Shown: positions 33,848 to 43,056, counted from the stretch's first letter. The stretch: DNA of 64,000 nt from an uncultured SAR116 cluster alpha proteobacterium (GCA_902558885.1 CACEFQ010000006.1:39604-103603), one strand, 5' to 3'. Notes: generated by a model not told the origin, from the sequence alone. Program-made: numbers and translations.

Positions 33848-36523
33848 TCATTTTTTAATATTTATAGATTTTAAGATCGCAAATGGTGATAAAGGATCTG
33901 GTAATTTTCCTTTATTTTGTGTTTTTGAAGGTTTTTTGTCGATATCAATTTTGCTTTTTAGAGTTTTTTTATTATAATTTTTGACTTTAGGTTTGTAGGC
34001 TTTCTTTTTTCTTTCAAAAATTATAATTGGCACCTGATCAGCTAATATTGACGGTTCTTCACCAAACTTTGAGTAACCTAAATCATAAAGAATTTCTTCC
34101 ATTTGAATTTTTGTTGCACCTGCTATAGATAACATAGCATCATTGATCCTAAATTGACCAGTTCTTGCTTCTGTTCTTATCAATGCTGATAATCTCTCCG
34201 CAATATCAGCTCTTAAAGCTAAATTCCCAAGAGGAACAAAACCAAGAGCTCTATAAAATTCGTGCTTGATATTTGGAACAATTTTTATACTTACACGTCC
34301 ATCAGGTGGGAAAGCATCTTGTGGAAAATCTTGATTATAAACAGACCATAATAAAGCTCTTAATTTTATAGCAGCTGGTTTTAAAAGATTAGGTAAATAA
34401 ATTGTTTCAATACCTAATCTTATTCCTAATCTTGCTAAATTTCTTTTGTCCAATTCTGATAAATTAATTGTGGACATTGATAAATTACTAGTTTGCGCTG
34501 ATCCTAAACCTTCATAAACTTGATATGCAATACCTAGAGCTTTCCCAGAAAAACTTTCACTAAGTTCTTTTTCGTTATCATTTGTTGTAACTGATATATT
34601 ATGTTGTTCAGCATTTAAAAAAGGATTTTTTAGATTAATAGCTTCAGACAAAATATTTTCTATATTTTTTTCTACTGCTTCATTTATTTTAGTTTCTATT
34701 TGCTTAATCTGTTCGTCAGACAAAAATTCAGAGTTAATAATAATAATTTTAGGTGCATATAATGTTTCACCATTTGTTAATTTTGCAACCTTATTATTTT
34801 GCCATAAGATAGAACCATCATCATCAAATTTAAAAGCTGCATTGTCAGACATTAAAAGCTCTCTAACACGTCTTTCAATTTCTCTCGGTAAAATTTTTCT
34901 TGCCGCAGATAAAATCGGCCCAGCTTTTTCACCTTGAGAAAGAGAGGGAATAAATTCAAAACCTTTTAGTAATCCAACTTCTTCACCTTCAACGATGACC
35001 TTGCCATCTAATCTAATTACAGCTTCCAAATTACTATGCTCTTTTAGAGTTTTATTTAAAATTACAATTCTCTTATCAACAAATCTTTGAGTTAATCTGT
35101 TATGCAACTCATCGGATAATTTATCTTCAATTGTTTTCGCTTCATTTTGCCAATGTTCAGAGTTATCTATCCATTGTTGTCTATTTGTTATGAATGTCCA
35201 AGTTCTGATATTTGATATTCTATTTAGTAGAGTATCTATCTCTCCATCAAATCTATTAAGTCTGTTTAGTTGAGAATTTATCCATTCATTATCCAGTTTC
35301 CCATTCACTAATAATAATTCAAAAGTTTTTTCTAGCAAGCTAAAATGAATACCTGATAAAGAATTACTAAAATCAGGAATTTGACAGACATCCCATAATA
35401 AAATTAGTGCTTCCTTATTATTTATTTTATTTTTGATTGAACTAATTTCAGATAAATGATTAAGACAAAGTGCATCTAATGCCCCAACTTTTCTTCTCAT
35501 GAAATTAAACGGTGGGAAGGCTTCTAATGAGCTAACTAATCCTTTAAATGAACTAAAATTCAATTCTGAATTTCTCCACCAAATATTTTTTAAAGGGAAA
35601 AAAGAATGATTTTCAATTTGTTCGATTGTTTCTTCATCAAACTTGAGGTGATCTTCTACAACTCCAAAAGACCCATTACGTGAATGTCTTCCAGCCCTAC
35701 CTGCTATTTGCGCAATTTCTGGGGGATTAAGGTATCTTGGAATTTTTCCATCAAATTTTGTATCAGATGCAAAAGCAACATGGTCAATATCCATATTTAA
35801 ACCCATACCAATGGCATCTGTTGCAATTAAATAATCAACTTGACCACTTTGATATAGTTCGACTTGGGCATTTCTTGTTCTAGGTGACAAAGCTCCCATA
35901 ACAATTGCAGCTCCACCTTTTTTTGTTCTAATAAGCTCAGCAATTTTGTAGACTTCTGGTATAGAAAACGCAACAATAGCAGACCTTGGTTTTAACCTTG
36001 TGAGCTTTTTTACACCTATATAACTTAAAATAGAAAGTCTTGGTCTTATTTCTATTGAACAATTTGGTAAAATTTTTTGTAATAATGGCCTTATAGTTTC
36101 AGCACCAAGAAGAACTGTTTCTTCGGTTCCCCTTGTATTAAGAATTCTATCTGTAAAAATATGCCCTCTATCAGGATCGGCTGCTAATTGGATTTCATCT
36201 ATGGCGACAAAAGAAAACGACCTCTCTAATGGCATAGACTCTACAGTACAACAAAAATATTTTGCGTTTGGAGGGATAATTTTTTCTTCACCAGTTACAA
36301 GAGCAACTTTAGATTTTCCAACCTCTGAAACTGCTTTATCATAATTTTCTCTAGCTAATAATCTAAGAGGAAATCCGATTATCCCAGAACTATGTGAGAG
36401 CATCCTCTCCATAGCATAATAAGTTTTACCTGTATTTGTAGGACCTAAAAGAGCCTTAACTTTAACATTTTCATTCATTGAACCATGCCAAAAGTTTGAT
36501 TGTTTTTTTGAGCTTAAATTCAT
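33848..36523 (-). CDS. Suv3-like DExH-box RNA helicase
   Basis: The 891-aa protein opens with KALLGPTNTGKTYYAMERML, Walker A in the form GPTNTGKT special to the mitochondrial Suv3 group, followed by GFPLRLLARENYD, the DExH-position motif IDEIQLAAD, and helicase domain 2 with IGMGLNMDIDHVAF and QIAGRAGRHS. The middle is helical (Suv3 C domain), and the last part from about residue 660 is conserved in alphaproteobacterial homologues, ending in a Lys-rich tail. Mitochondrial Suv3 unwinds RNA for degradation; a role with RNase E or PNPase here is inference. It heads the helicase-S4-fdxA-carD cluster. Confidence 0.9.
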   Translation of the reverse strand: MNLSSKKQSNFWHGSMNENVKVKALLGPTNTGKTYYAMERMLSHSSGIIGFPLRLLARENYDKAVSEVGKSKVALVTGEEKIIPPNAKYFCCTVESMPLERSFSFVAIDEIQLAADPDRGHIFTDRILNTRGTEETVLLGAETIRPLLQKILPNCSIEIRPRLSILSYIGVKKLTRLKPRSAIVAFSIPEVYKIAELIRTKKGGAAIVMGALSPRTRNAQVELYQSGQVDYLIATDAIGMGLNMDIDHVAFASDTKFDGKIPRYLNPPEIAQIAGRAGRHSRNGSFGVVEDHLKFDEETIEQIENHSFFPLKNIWWRNSELNFSSFKGLVSSLEAFPPFNFMRRKVGALDALCLNHLSEISSIKNKINNKEALILLWDVCQIPDFSNSLSGIHFSLLEKTFELLLVNGKLDNEWINSQLNRLNRFDGEIDTLLNRISNIRTWTFITNRQQWIDNSEHWQNEAKTIEDKLSDELHNRLTQRFVDKRIVILNKTLKEHSNLEAVIRLDGKVIVEGEEVGLLKGFEFIPSLSQGEKAGPILSAARKILPREIERRVRELLMSDNAAFKFDDDGSILWQNNKVAKLTNGETLYAPKIIIINSEFLSDEQIKQIETKINEAVEKNIENILSEAINLKNPFLNAEQHNISVTTNDNEKELSESFSGKALGIAYQVYEGLGSAQTSNLSMSTINLSELDKRNLARLGIRLGIETIYLPNLLKPAAIKLRALLWSVYNQDFPQDAFPPDGRVSIKIVPNIKHEFYRALGFVPLGNLALRADIAERLSALIRTEARTGQFRINDAMLSIAGATKIQMEEILYDLGYSKFGEEPSILADQVPIIIFERKKKAYKPKVKNYNKKTLKSKIDIDKKPSKTQNKGKLPDPLSPFAILKSINIKK

Positions 36524-36671
36524 AGTACTAGCTCTTTTGTATTAATTTTTAAATGATAATCTAATAATTTGATTATATACAAAATCTAAGTGTCTTAATC
36601 AAAAAATTAATATACAGTTTTAAAATAATTAATATGCTAACAATTGTTTTATTGGAGAAATAATAGAAAAA

Positions 36672-37442
36672 ATGAAACATAGAGTAATAATTACTGGGAG
36701 CAGCAAAGGAATTGGTAAAGCCATAGCTGAACGTTTTGCAAAAGAAGAATGTGACATTTATTTGGTTGCCTCTAATAAAGAAAATTTAGAAAACGCCAAA
36801 TCTGAATTACAAAATAAATATAATATTAACGTACATTATCACGCAGCTGATTTGAAAACAAAAATAGGATGTGAAAATACTATTAAGGCTGTTGAAAAAG
36901 AGTTTAAAGATTTTAATACATTAATTTTCTCAGCTGGAGGAACAAAAAGTGGAGATTTTCTTAATCAACCTATAGAAGATTTCGAAGATGGGTTTGCCCT
37001 GAAATTTTATAGTGCCGTTAGATTATCAAAGGCGTTTTGGCCTACCTTATCTAAAAACAAAGGTTGGATTGTTTCAATTAATGGAGCAATGAGCCATTCT
37101 CCTGATCCATTTTTTATGGTTGGTGGGGTTGTCAATGCTGCTTTTCTTAACTTTACAAAAGCTTTGTCTAAAAGAGGATTAGTTGATGGCGTTAATGTAA
37201 ACTCTATCAATCCTGGTATGACATCAACTGATCGTTTGATAACAATCATACAAAATAATGCTGACAGAGAATGTATAAGTTTTGCTGATGCAGAAAAAAA
37301 TGCTTTGGAAAATATAGGGTTGGATAGATTTTCAACCCCAGAAGAAGTTGCTGAACTTGCTTATTTCCTATGTGATCCTAAAGTTAGGCACCTCACGGGA
37401 ACAGAAATTAATTTAGATGGTGGAAAAAAGCCAACAATATAA
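36672..37442 (+). CDS. Atypical short-chain dehydrogenase/reductase-like protein
   Basis: A 256-aa SDR fold with an intact nucleotide motif TGSSKGIG (8-15) and LIFSAGG, and the C-terminal GTEINLDGG. The catalytic Tyr-x3-Lys is missing: by alignment on the FTKAL helix the Tyr position is Gly151 and the Lys position Asn155 (MVGGVVNAAFLNFTKAL). NAD(P) binding is therefore likely but classic SDR chemistry is doubtful; it may use other residues or be a binding subunit. The ThDP enzyme gene starts 14 bases downstream, suggesting a joint pathway. The ATG is 14 bases from GGAG, so the start is a little uncertain. Confidence 0.8.
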   Translation: MKHRVIITGSSKGIGKAIAERFAKEECDIYLVASNKENLENAKSELQNKYNINVHYHAADLKTKIGCENTIKAVEKEFKDFNTLIFSAGGTKSGDFLNQPIEDFEDGFALKFYSAVRLSKAFWPTLSKNKGWIVSINGAMSHSPDPFFMVGGVVNAAFLNFTKALSKRGLVDGVNVNSINPGMTSTDRLITIIQNNADRECISFADAEKNALENIGLDRFSTPEEVAELAYFLCDPKVRHLTGTEINLDGGKKPTI

Positions 37443-37456
37443 ATAAGGAAATCATA

Positions 37457-39115
37457 ATGTCAAAGAAAGCAGCTTCAGTTTTTGTACAAACTTTGAAAAA
37501 TCATGGTGTTGATCGTTTCTTTTGTGTGCCTGGTGAGTCATATCTATCTGTTATGGATGAATTATTATATTTACCTGGAATTGAGGTTGTTACTTGCAGG
37601 CATGAGGGCGGTGCTGGATTTATGGCTGTTGCAGATGCAAAGTGTACAGGTAAAACTGGTGTTGCCTTTGTAAGTAGAGGTCCAGGAGCAACTAACGCCT
37701 CTATTTCAGTTCACTCAGCACATCAAGGTGGGGTGCCTATGGTATTGTTTATTGGACAAGTCAATCGAATTAGTACTGGTAAAATGCATTTGCAGGAAAT
37801 GGATTTTATCAAAACGTTTTCTGATATGGCAAAACACGTAGAGCAAATCAATACACCAAGTGAAATAGCCAACGTAACTGCAAGAGCATTTCATATTGCT
37901 GAAAGTGGTATACCAGGTCCTGTAGTTATAGCCATACCCACTGATGTTTTAGAATCTAAAATCGAATCTGAAGATGTAAAGCGTATTAAAATAAATCCAC
38001 CTTTGGCTTTTCCTGACAAGGTAAAAGAAGTATCCAACTTATTGTCAAATGCAAAAAAACCAGTTCTAGTTGTTGGCGGACAAGTGCATTCATCAACCAG
38101 AGCAAGAAAACTTGTAGAAGAAGTTTCAAAGACTTATAATTTACCAGTTTTATGTACTTATGAACATCAAGATATTATTTCAAACGATAACTTACATTAT
38201 GCAGGAGAATTAGGATTAAGACCTCCAGAACCTATTAGAAAAAATGCATTAGAAGCGGATTTAGTTCTAGTTGTTGGCCACAGGTTTAATGGGGTGCCAA
38301 ATATGGCATATAAATTTCCATCATCAAAACAAACTTTTATTCATGTGATACCTGATCCAAACACAATAGGTAAAATTTTTCGAACTGATATGGGTATAGT
38401 TGCAGATAGTGAAAATTTTTTAGAACAATTATCAAAAATTCAAAATAATAATTCAAATACTGAACGAGATGAGTGGGTTAAATTATGTCATCATCGATAT
38501 TCAAATAATGATGCAACTTTGGCTCCAAGAAATGCAAATGACGGATTAGATTTTGCTCATCTAATTGATGCTTTAGGCCAACTAGCTCCAGATAACTCAA
38601 TAATTACAAACGATGCTGGAAATTTTACAAGTTGGATGCATCATAGATTTCCATTTAAATCTACAATGAAATTAATTGGCTCAGAGATTGGTGCCATGGG
38701 TATGGGGATTCCTGCAGGAATAGCAGCTGCATTGAGATTTCCAGATAGACAAGTTTTTTCAATTGTTGGAGATGGCGGGGCTTTGATGACTGGTTCTGAA
38801 CTTGCGACAGCAGTTGCTCAAAAAGCTAAAATTAGAGTGATTGTAGCTAATAATAATCATTATGGTACTATACGTTACCATCAAGAAGTTCACTTCCCTA
38901 CTAGAGATCATTACGCAACAAATTTAGTTAATCCAGACTTTGCTAAGTATGGTGAAAGCTTTGGTTTAAAATGTTTTACAATATATGACACCGAAGAAAT
39001 ATTACCAACAATCAAACGTGCAATGGAAGTGGACGGGCCATCACTTATAGAATTTAAAATGAGCCTAGAATTAAATACAAGTACAACGACTATTTCTCAA
39101 CTTCAAACAAAATAG
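37457..39115 (+). CDS. Thiamine-diphosphate-dependent enzyme of the acetolactate synthase superfamily
   Basis: A 552-aa protein with all three ThDP-family domains. The catalytic glutamate is in CRHEGGAGFMA near residue 50, the middle domain begins near 190 (VLVVGGQVHSSTRA), and the C-terminal ThDP motif is GDGGALMTGSE through ANNNHYGTIRYHQE. It lacks the features that would mark true IlvB, and no small subunit (IlvH) is nearby. Substrate could be a 2-keto acid or acyl-CoA; it is not clearly oxalyl-CoA decarboxylase. AAGGAA precedes the ATG, and it follows an SDR-like gene in an apparent two-gene operon. Confidence 0.88.
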   Translation: MSKKAASVFVQTLKNHGVDRFFCVPGESYLSVMDELLYLPGIEVVTCRHEGGAGFMAVADAKCTGKTGVAFVSRGPGATNASISVHSAHQGGVPMVLFIGQVNRISTGKMHLQEMDFIKTFSDMAKHVEQINTPSEIANVTARAFHIAESGIPGPVVIAIPTDVLESKIESEDVKRIKINPPLAFPDKVKEVSNLLSNAKKPVLVVGGQVHSSTRARKLVEEVSKTYNLPVLCTYEHQDIISNDNLHYAGELGLRPPEPIRKNALEADLVLVVGHRFNGVPNMAYKFPSSKQTFIHVIPDPNTIGKIFRTDMGIVADSENFLEQLSKIQNNNSNTERDEWVKLCHHRYSNNDATLAPRNANDGLDFAHLIDALGQLAPDNSIITNDAGNFTSWMHHRFPFKSTMKLIGSEIGAMGMGIPAGIAAALRFPDRQVFSIVGDGGALMTGSELATAVAQKAKIRVIVANNNHYGTIRYHQEVHFPTRDHYATNLVNPDFAKYGESFGLKCFTIYDTEEILPTIKRAMEVDGPSLIEFKMSLELNTSTTTISQLQTK

Positions 39116-39147
39116 AACTTAATAGAATTATGTATTAAAATTTAACA

Positions 39148-39861
39148 TTAGTCTATTAATGAAACAGAAACAGTCGGTGCCAATACCCACATATAGCAAG
39201 CATCTGCTGCTTGCTGTTGAGATCTTAATTGGTGATCTACATCAAATGAAATCGTTATCTTAGGCGCACTATTTATATTTGGCGTGTAAGGAGCAGTAAG
39301 AGTTCCTAGCCATGTAAATGAAGAGGCATCATTTGTTTTAGTAATATTTCCTGTGCTAAAATCTGAAGTTAAATCTCCATAAAAAGAACCATTATCACCA
39401 TCGAGTTTATTAGGTATAACCCATGACATTTCGGCACTTGTTGTACTATTTGATCCATCTACTATAGCCGCAACCGCATGATCAGAGGCTGTGTTTGGTG
39501 TGCTTTCCGTTACACAATATGAACTTGATATTGAAGAATTAGACGTATAACCAGAAATAGTAAAAGTTGTATTTATTGTTGATCTTATGTGAGTATACGT
39601 TTTGCCAATTTCTAGTTCGAAGCTTGTTATCCATGAACCTACATCTGCTCCTGCCGAAGCAGAAGCAATATTGAATGTTCCAGATTTTTCAGTCAAAATT
39701 GTAGGAGAATTACAAGCAGAAGAGCTACATAATTCTAACTTTGTCATGGTAACTTTGTAAATTGACGGGGTATTAGCATCGTCTGCATGATCTGCAAAAA
39801 TTTTGCTATTAAAAATAAAAACCGAAATAAAAAAACATAAAATAAATTTTACTAAATTCAT
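39148..39861 (-). CDS. Secreted beta-rich protein, partner of the upstream barrel; unknown
   Basis: I do not recognise a family. The 237-aa product has a clear signal peptide (about residues 1-23, ending IFADH) and a mature part rich in Ser, Thr, Asn and Ala with alternating hydrophobic residues, which suggests beta-sandwich or surface-exposed structure. Four cysteines are seen (ELCSSSACNS, SSYCVTE, DACYMW), compatible with disulfides outside the cytoplasm. Its ATG lies two bases after the barrel gene stop, and its ribosome binding site (AGAGGAA) is inside that gene, so the two are coupled. It may be the surface component displayed or exported with help of the barrel; that is inference. Confidence 0.7.
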   Translation of the reverse strand: MNLVKFILCFFISVFIFNSKIFADHADDANTPSIYKVTMTKLELCSSSACNSPTILTEKSGTFNIASASAGADVGSWITSFELEIGKTYTHIRSTINTTFTISGYTSNSSISSSYCVTESTPNTASDHAVAAIVDGSNSTTSAEMSWVIPNKLDGDNGSFYGDLTSDFSTGNITKTNDASSFTWLGTLTAPYTPNINSAPKITISFDVDHQLRSQQQAADACYMWVLAPTVSVSLID

Positions 39862-39863
39862 AC

Positions 39864-40757
39864 TTATGTTCCTCTTCCAACAGTAACTGTTCCTGAAACA
39901 GTTTTAACAATTCTATTTTGTCTTCTAACCATATCATAAACATTTTTTGATTGATCAGAATGCTCAAACATTTTTTCTGAGACCAATTTTTGTGGAAAAT
40001 TATTTTCAGTTGCTAAAAAATTATAATTTATTTTTGCTGTGGTTACTGAATCAGATTTATTATTATCATCTATTCCAATTTCAAAAGAAATTTTTTCTGA
40101 CGGTTTAAACCTCAGACTGGCTTTTTTACCATCTTTAATATCAAAATCATCTCCATCCCACTCATATATACTTAAAAAAAATCTTGCTGTTGGAACATAT
40201 GGAACCTGAAAACCAATTTCTGCGTCATATCCATCCATTGCTTTTTCTGTTGTGTCGCCAACAGTTTTTGATTTTGAAATAGCATCATAATAATTAAAAT
40301 TGAACTCAACTGGTTCAGATTTAATTTCAAAACCTAGACTTGCTCTTTGATGATTTTCTGGAAATTCTTGGTCATAAAATATATTGAACCCATATAACCA
40401 ATTTTTATTTTCTGTTAGCTTTCTATTAATAAAACCAATATTAACAGTTGTGTCATCATCTTGTCGTGAAATATTTGATTGATTTAGTAGGAAATTATTA
40501 TTTTTATCTTCACTAATTGAACTTAAAATTGATAGTCGATAATCTGCGTCAAAACTCTCACTTTTATTTTCTATAGATAATTCAGAGTTTTTAATGTAGT
40601 CAAACTTCTCAATCGATGAAATTTTTTGTTCTAAATATTCTGATATTTTAGAGGAAATTTTCTTCTTATCTTCATTTGATATTGAAGAACAAGAAGATAT
40701 TATCAATGTAAATAAAAGTAATATATTTAATTTAATTAACGTAAACAAAATAACCAA
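39864..40757 (-). CDS. Inverse-autotransporter beta-barrel domain protein without passenger, lipoprotein-like
   Basis: About 297 aa. The leader ends in a lipobox (ISSC, Cys23). A short helical stretch follows, then a barrel from about residue 70 with patterns of the intimin/invasin (type Ve) N-terminal barrel: NWLYGFNIFYDQEFPENHQRASLGFEI (core GFNIFYDQEF), MDGYDAEIGFQVPYVP, FFLSIYEWDGDDF and ASLRFKPSEKISFEIGI. It ends with VYDMVRRQNRIVKT, equivalent to the linker that leads to the passenger in intimins, but only about ten residues remain. No ATG is available; TTG at 40757 or 40748 is the probable start. Coupled to the secreted protein gene downstream. It follows a good terminator, so it has its own promoter. 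Confidence 0.75.
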   Translation of the reverse strand: MVILFTLIKLNILLLFTLIISSCSSISNEDKKKISSKISEYLEQKISSIEKFDYIKNSELSIENKSESFDADYRLSILSSISEDKNNNFLLNQSNISRQDDDTTVNIGFINRKLTENKNWLYGFNIFYDQEFPENHQRASLGFEIKSEPVEFNFNYYDAISKSKTVGDTTEKAMDGYDAEIGFQVPYVPTARFFLSIYEWDGDDFDIKDGKKASLRFKPSEKISFEIGIDDNNKSDSVTTAKINYNFLATENNFPQKLVSEKMFEHSDQSKNVYDMVRRQNRIVKTVSGTVTVGRGT

Positions 40758-40806
40758 CTTTTGCTGAATAAATATTTAATAACATTAATTAAGTTAATTA
40801 TTCATG

Positions 40807-40840
40807 AAAAAAATTGATAAATCAAATTAAATCTTATCAA
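40807..40840 (-). terminator. Rho-independent terminator of the CoA-transferase/dehydrogenase operon
   Basis: On the minus strand TTGATAA (40840-40834), a 13-nt loop, TTATCAA (40820-40814), then seven Ts (40813-40807). It begins six bases after the dehydrogenase stop. The stem is A+T-rich but perfect and the T-run is clean. Confidence 0.6.
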
Positions 40841-40845
40841 AGATA

Positions 40846-41688
40846 TTATTTAAATATTTTATAAATTTCAGTATGATCAGCTTTTTTAAGAAGTTTATTT
40901 TGAGATTCTTTAAGGTAACTTAAAATACGCTCTGAAAGAGATTTATTATATACTGATTTTTTAATTAATTTTTTTGCAATCGAAACATCTTTAACCATTA
41001 GATCTAAGGAAAATCCAGAATTAAATTTCTTAGAAATAACAAATTTATTCAATTTTACCTCAGTAGTATTATTTTTACCAGTTGCACCATTAATGATTTT
41101 TAAAAAATTTTCTGGCTTAATTCCAAAAGAACGAGCCGTTGCTAATGCTTCAAAACTTGCTATTAAACCAGCTGCAGATACATAATTATTAAGAGCTTTT
41201 ATTGCATGACCAGAACCTAAAGGACCAGCAAATTGAACTTTCCCCATTACAGATAATAAATCATCTACTTCTTCTAAAAGCTTCTCGTCACTCCCTGCCA
41301 TGATCATTAAATCACCAGTTTTGGCTCTAGAAACACCACCAGAAACAGGTGCATCTAAAAATTTTATACCTTTGTTCTTCAATTTATCTCCTAATTCTTT
41401 AGTTTCTTGAGGATCACTTGAAGACATGTCTATGAAGATTGACTTTAAATTCATATTCATTAACTTATGAGCTATTTCAGATACAATTTTCCCATTGGGT
41501 AACATAAAAATTATTATATCTAGACCTCTAAGTTCATTAATATCTTCAACTTGCTTTACTCCAGATGATTTATCTATATTAACTTTTATATCATATCCAT
41601 ATACCGTATGTCCTGATTTTACAATAAGTGGTGCCATCACAGAACCCATAGCACCTAGGCCAACAAATCCAATATTTTTAATTGTCAT
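40846..41688 (-). CDS. NAD(P)-dependent beta-hydroxyacid dehydrogenase (3-hydroxyisobutyrate dehydrogenase family)
   Basis: The 280-aa protein starts at the ATG at 41688 behind GGTGAG; four more codons upstream are unlikely. GFVGLGAMGSVMAPLIVKSGH is the Rossmann motif with the family signature (core GLGAMGSVMA). FLDAPVSGGVSRAKTGDLMIMAG carries the substrate-binding loop, and the catalytic lysine is in KALNNYVSA. It oxidises a short 3-hydroxy acid such as 3-hydroxyisobutyrate, tartronate or a relative; which one is open. It lies 19 bases after the CoA-transferase gene and is followed by a terminator, so the two form an operon. Confidence 0.9.
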   Translation of the reverse strand: MTIKNIGFVGLGAMGSVMAPLIVKSGHTVYGYDIKVNIDKSSGVKQVEDINELRGLDIIIFMLPNGKIVSEIAHKLMNMNLKSIFIDMSSSDPQETKELGDKLKNKGIKFLDAPVSGGVSRAKTGDLMIMAGSDEKLLEEVDDLLSVMGKVQFAGPLGSGHAIKALNNYVSAAGLIASFEALATARSFGIKPENFLKIINGATGKNNTTEVKLNKFVISKKFNSGFSLDLMVKDVSIAKKLIKKSVYNKSLSERILSYLKESQNKLLKKADHTEIYKIFK

Positions 41689-41707
41689 AATCTCACCCAT
41701 ATATGAA

Positions 41708-42901
41708 TCATATCTTTATTGTACCTTTAGATACAAAGCTTTCAATCTCAAATTCCGAATAACCCAAGTCAGTTAAAATTTCTCTAGTATTTTCACCAAG
41801 AGATGGAGCATGTAAGCTCTCAGCAGTTTGATCTTCATTGAATTCTACTGGAAAACTTGGATGCAATAATTTTCCTTCGGTTGGATGATCTTGAATTTTA
41901 AAAAAATTTGTTTTTTCAAGATGTTCATCCTCAAAAAGATCTTTTGGAAAATTTACTTTAGTTGCTGGAATATCTTGTTCTCTTAGATTTTTAATCCAAA
42001 AACTAGTATTTCTCTTTTTTAATTCTTCAGACAAAATGTTGTATAACTCATCAATATTTTGGTTTCTTGATTCTAACGAAGAAAATTTAGGATTTTTCAA
42101 GAGTTTTTCTTTTTTTATAACACTAAAAAACCTTAACCACTGATCATCACTATATGGGAGTACAGCTATATATCCATCTAATGTCTTGTAAGGTTTTCTG
42201 TTCGGAGAAGATTGTCTAGGATAAACAGGTGGAGCTTTTGGTGGTAAAAAATTATAACCATATAAATGTTCGACTAAAGTAAAATCAACCATAGTTTCCA
42301 TCATTGGAACTTCTAATTCTGTGCCCTCCCCATTTTTTTCTCGATTAAATAATGCACTTAAAATTGACATTCCAAGCATTAAACCAGTAACTTTATCAGC
42401 CGTTGCTCCAGATGTGTAGCTTGGTTGATCTGAGTAAGTTTCTTGATACGCTGCCATTCCACTTATTGCTTGAATTGTATCATCAAATGCTGGAAGTCCT
42501 GCATAAGGCCCTCTGGAAGAAAAACCAACTGCGTTAGCTGTAATAATCTTAGGGTTAATCTTAATAAAATTAGAATGTGTTAATTTTAATTTCTTTAAAG
42601 ACGCCTTTCTAATATTTGATACAAAAACATCTGATTTTTTGATTAATTTATAAATTATCAATCGGCCATCTGCTGATTTAAGGTCAACACTAATACTTTT
42701 TTTATTCCTGTTAATATTTAAAAAAACTGCTGCCATTCCTTTATTGACACTAGGACCAATATATCTGGTATTATCACCAGAAAGTGTTTCAACTTTTATA
42801 ATTTCAGCTCCCATATCAGCTAATAACCTTGTACAATAAGGAACCATCAATATCGAAGACGCATCAATTATCTTAATACCCTTTAAAGGTGCTTCTTTCA
42901 T
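41708..42901 (-). CDS. Class III (CaiB/BaiF) CoA-transferase
   Basis: A 397-aa member of the family III CoA-transferases, which move CoA between carboxylic acids through an aspartyl-CoA thioester. The catalytic Asp is in AFDDTIQAISGMA, and the N-terminal LKGIKIIDASSILMVPYCTRLLADMGAEIIKVE (core LLADMGAEIIKVE) is the family start. Substrates cannot be assigned. With the 3-hydroxyacid dehydrogenase it suggests activation and oxidation of a branched or hydroxy-carboxylic acid. Diverges from the ccm cluster. Confidence 0.9.
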   Translation of the reverse strand: MKEAPLKGIKIIDASSILMVPYCTRLLADMGAEIIKVETLSGDNTRYIGPSVNKGMAAVFLNINRNKKSISVDLKSADGRLIIYKLIKKSDVFVSNIRKASLKKLKLTHSNFIKINPKIITANAVGFSSRGPYAGLPAFDDTIQAISGMAAYQETYSDQPSYTSGATADKVTGLMLGMSILSALFNREKNGEGTELEVPMMETMVDFTLVEHLYGYNFLPPKAPPVYPRQSSPNRKPYKTLDGYIAVLPYSDDQWLRFFSVIKKEKLLKNPKFSSLESRNQNIDELYNILSEELKKRNTSFWIKNLREQDIPATKVNFPKDLFEDEHLEKTNFFKIQDHPTEGKLLHPSFPVEFNEDQTAESLHAPSLGENTREILTDLGYSEFEIESFVSKGTIKI

Positions 42902-43056
42902 GCTTTACTCATCCATTTGATTAAGTTTAAGAATTTATAGTAAAAATAATTGAGTATTATTATTTATATAAACAGTTTAAAAAAACTCATTTATGTTACA
43001 AGACTTTTTATGAATATTGTATAAAATTAACTTATAATCAAACAAACAGGTACTTG

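Noticed and set aside
37457..39115. Reading the ThDP enzyme as oxalyl-CoA decarboxylase to join it with the oxalyl-CoA-synthetase-like ligase
   Set aside because: The N-terminal and middle-domain motifs do not resemble Oxc, and the genes are 16 kb apart.
39148..40757. The secreted protein as a frameshifted passenger of the barrel protein
   Set aside because: It has its own signal peptide, ATG and ribosome binding site, so it is a separate gene and not a broken fusion.
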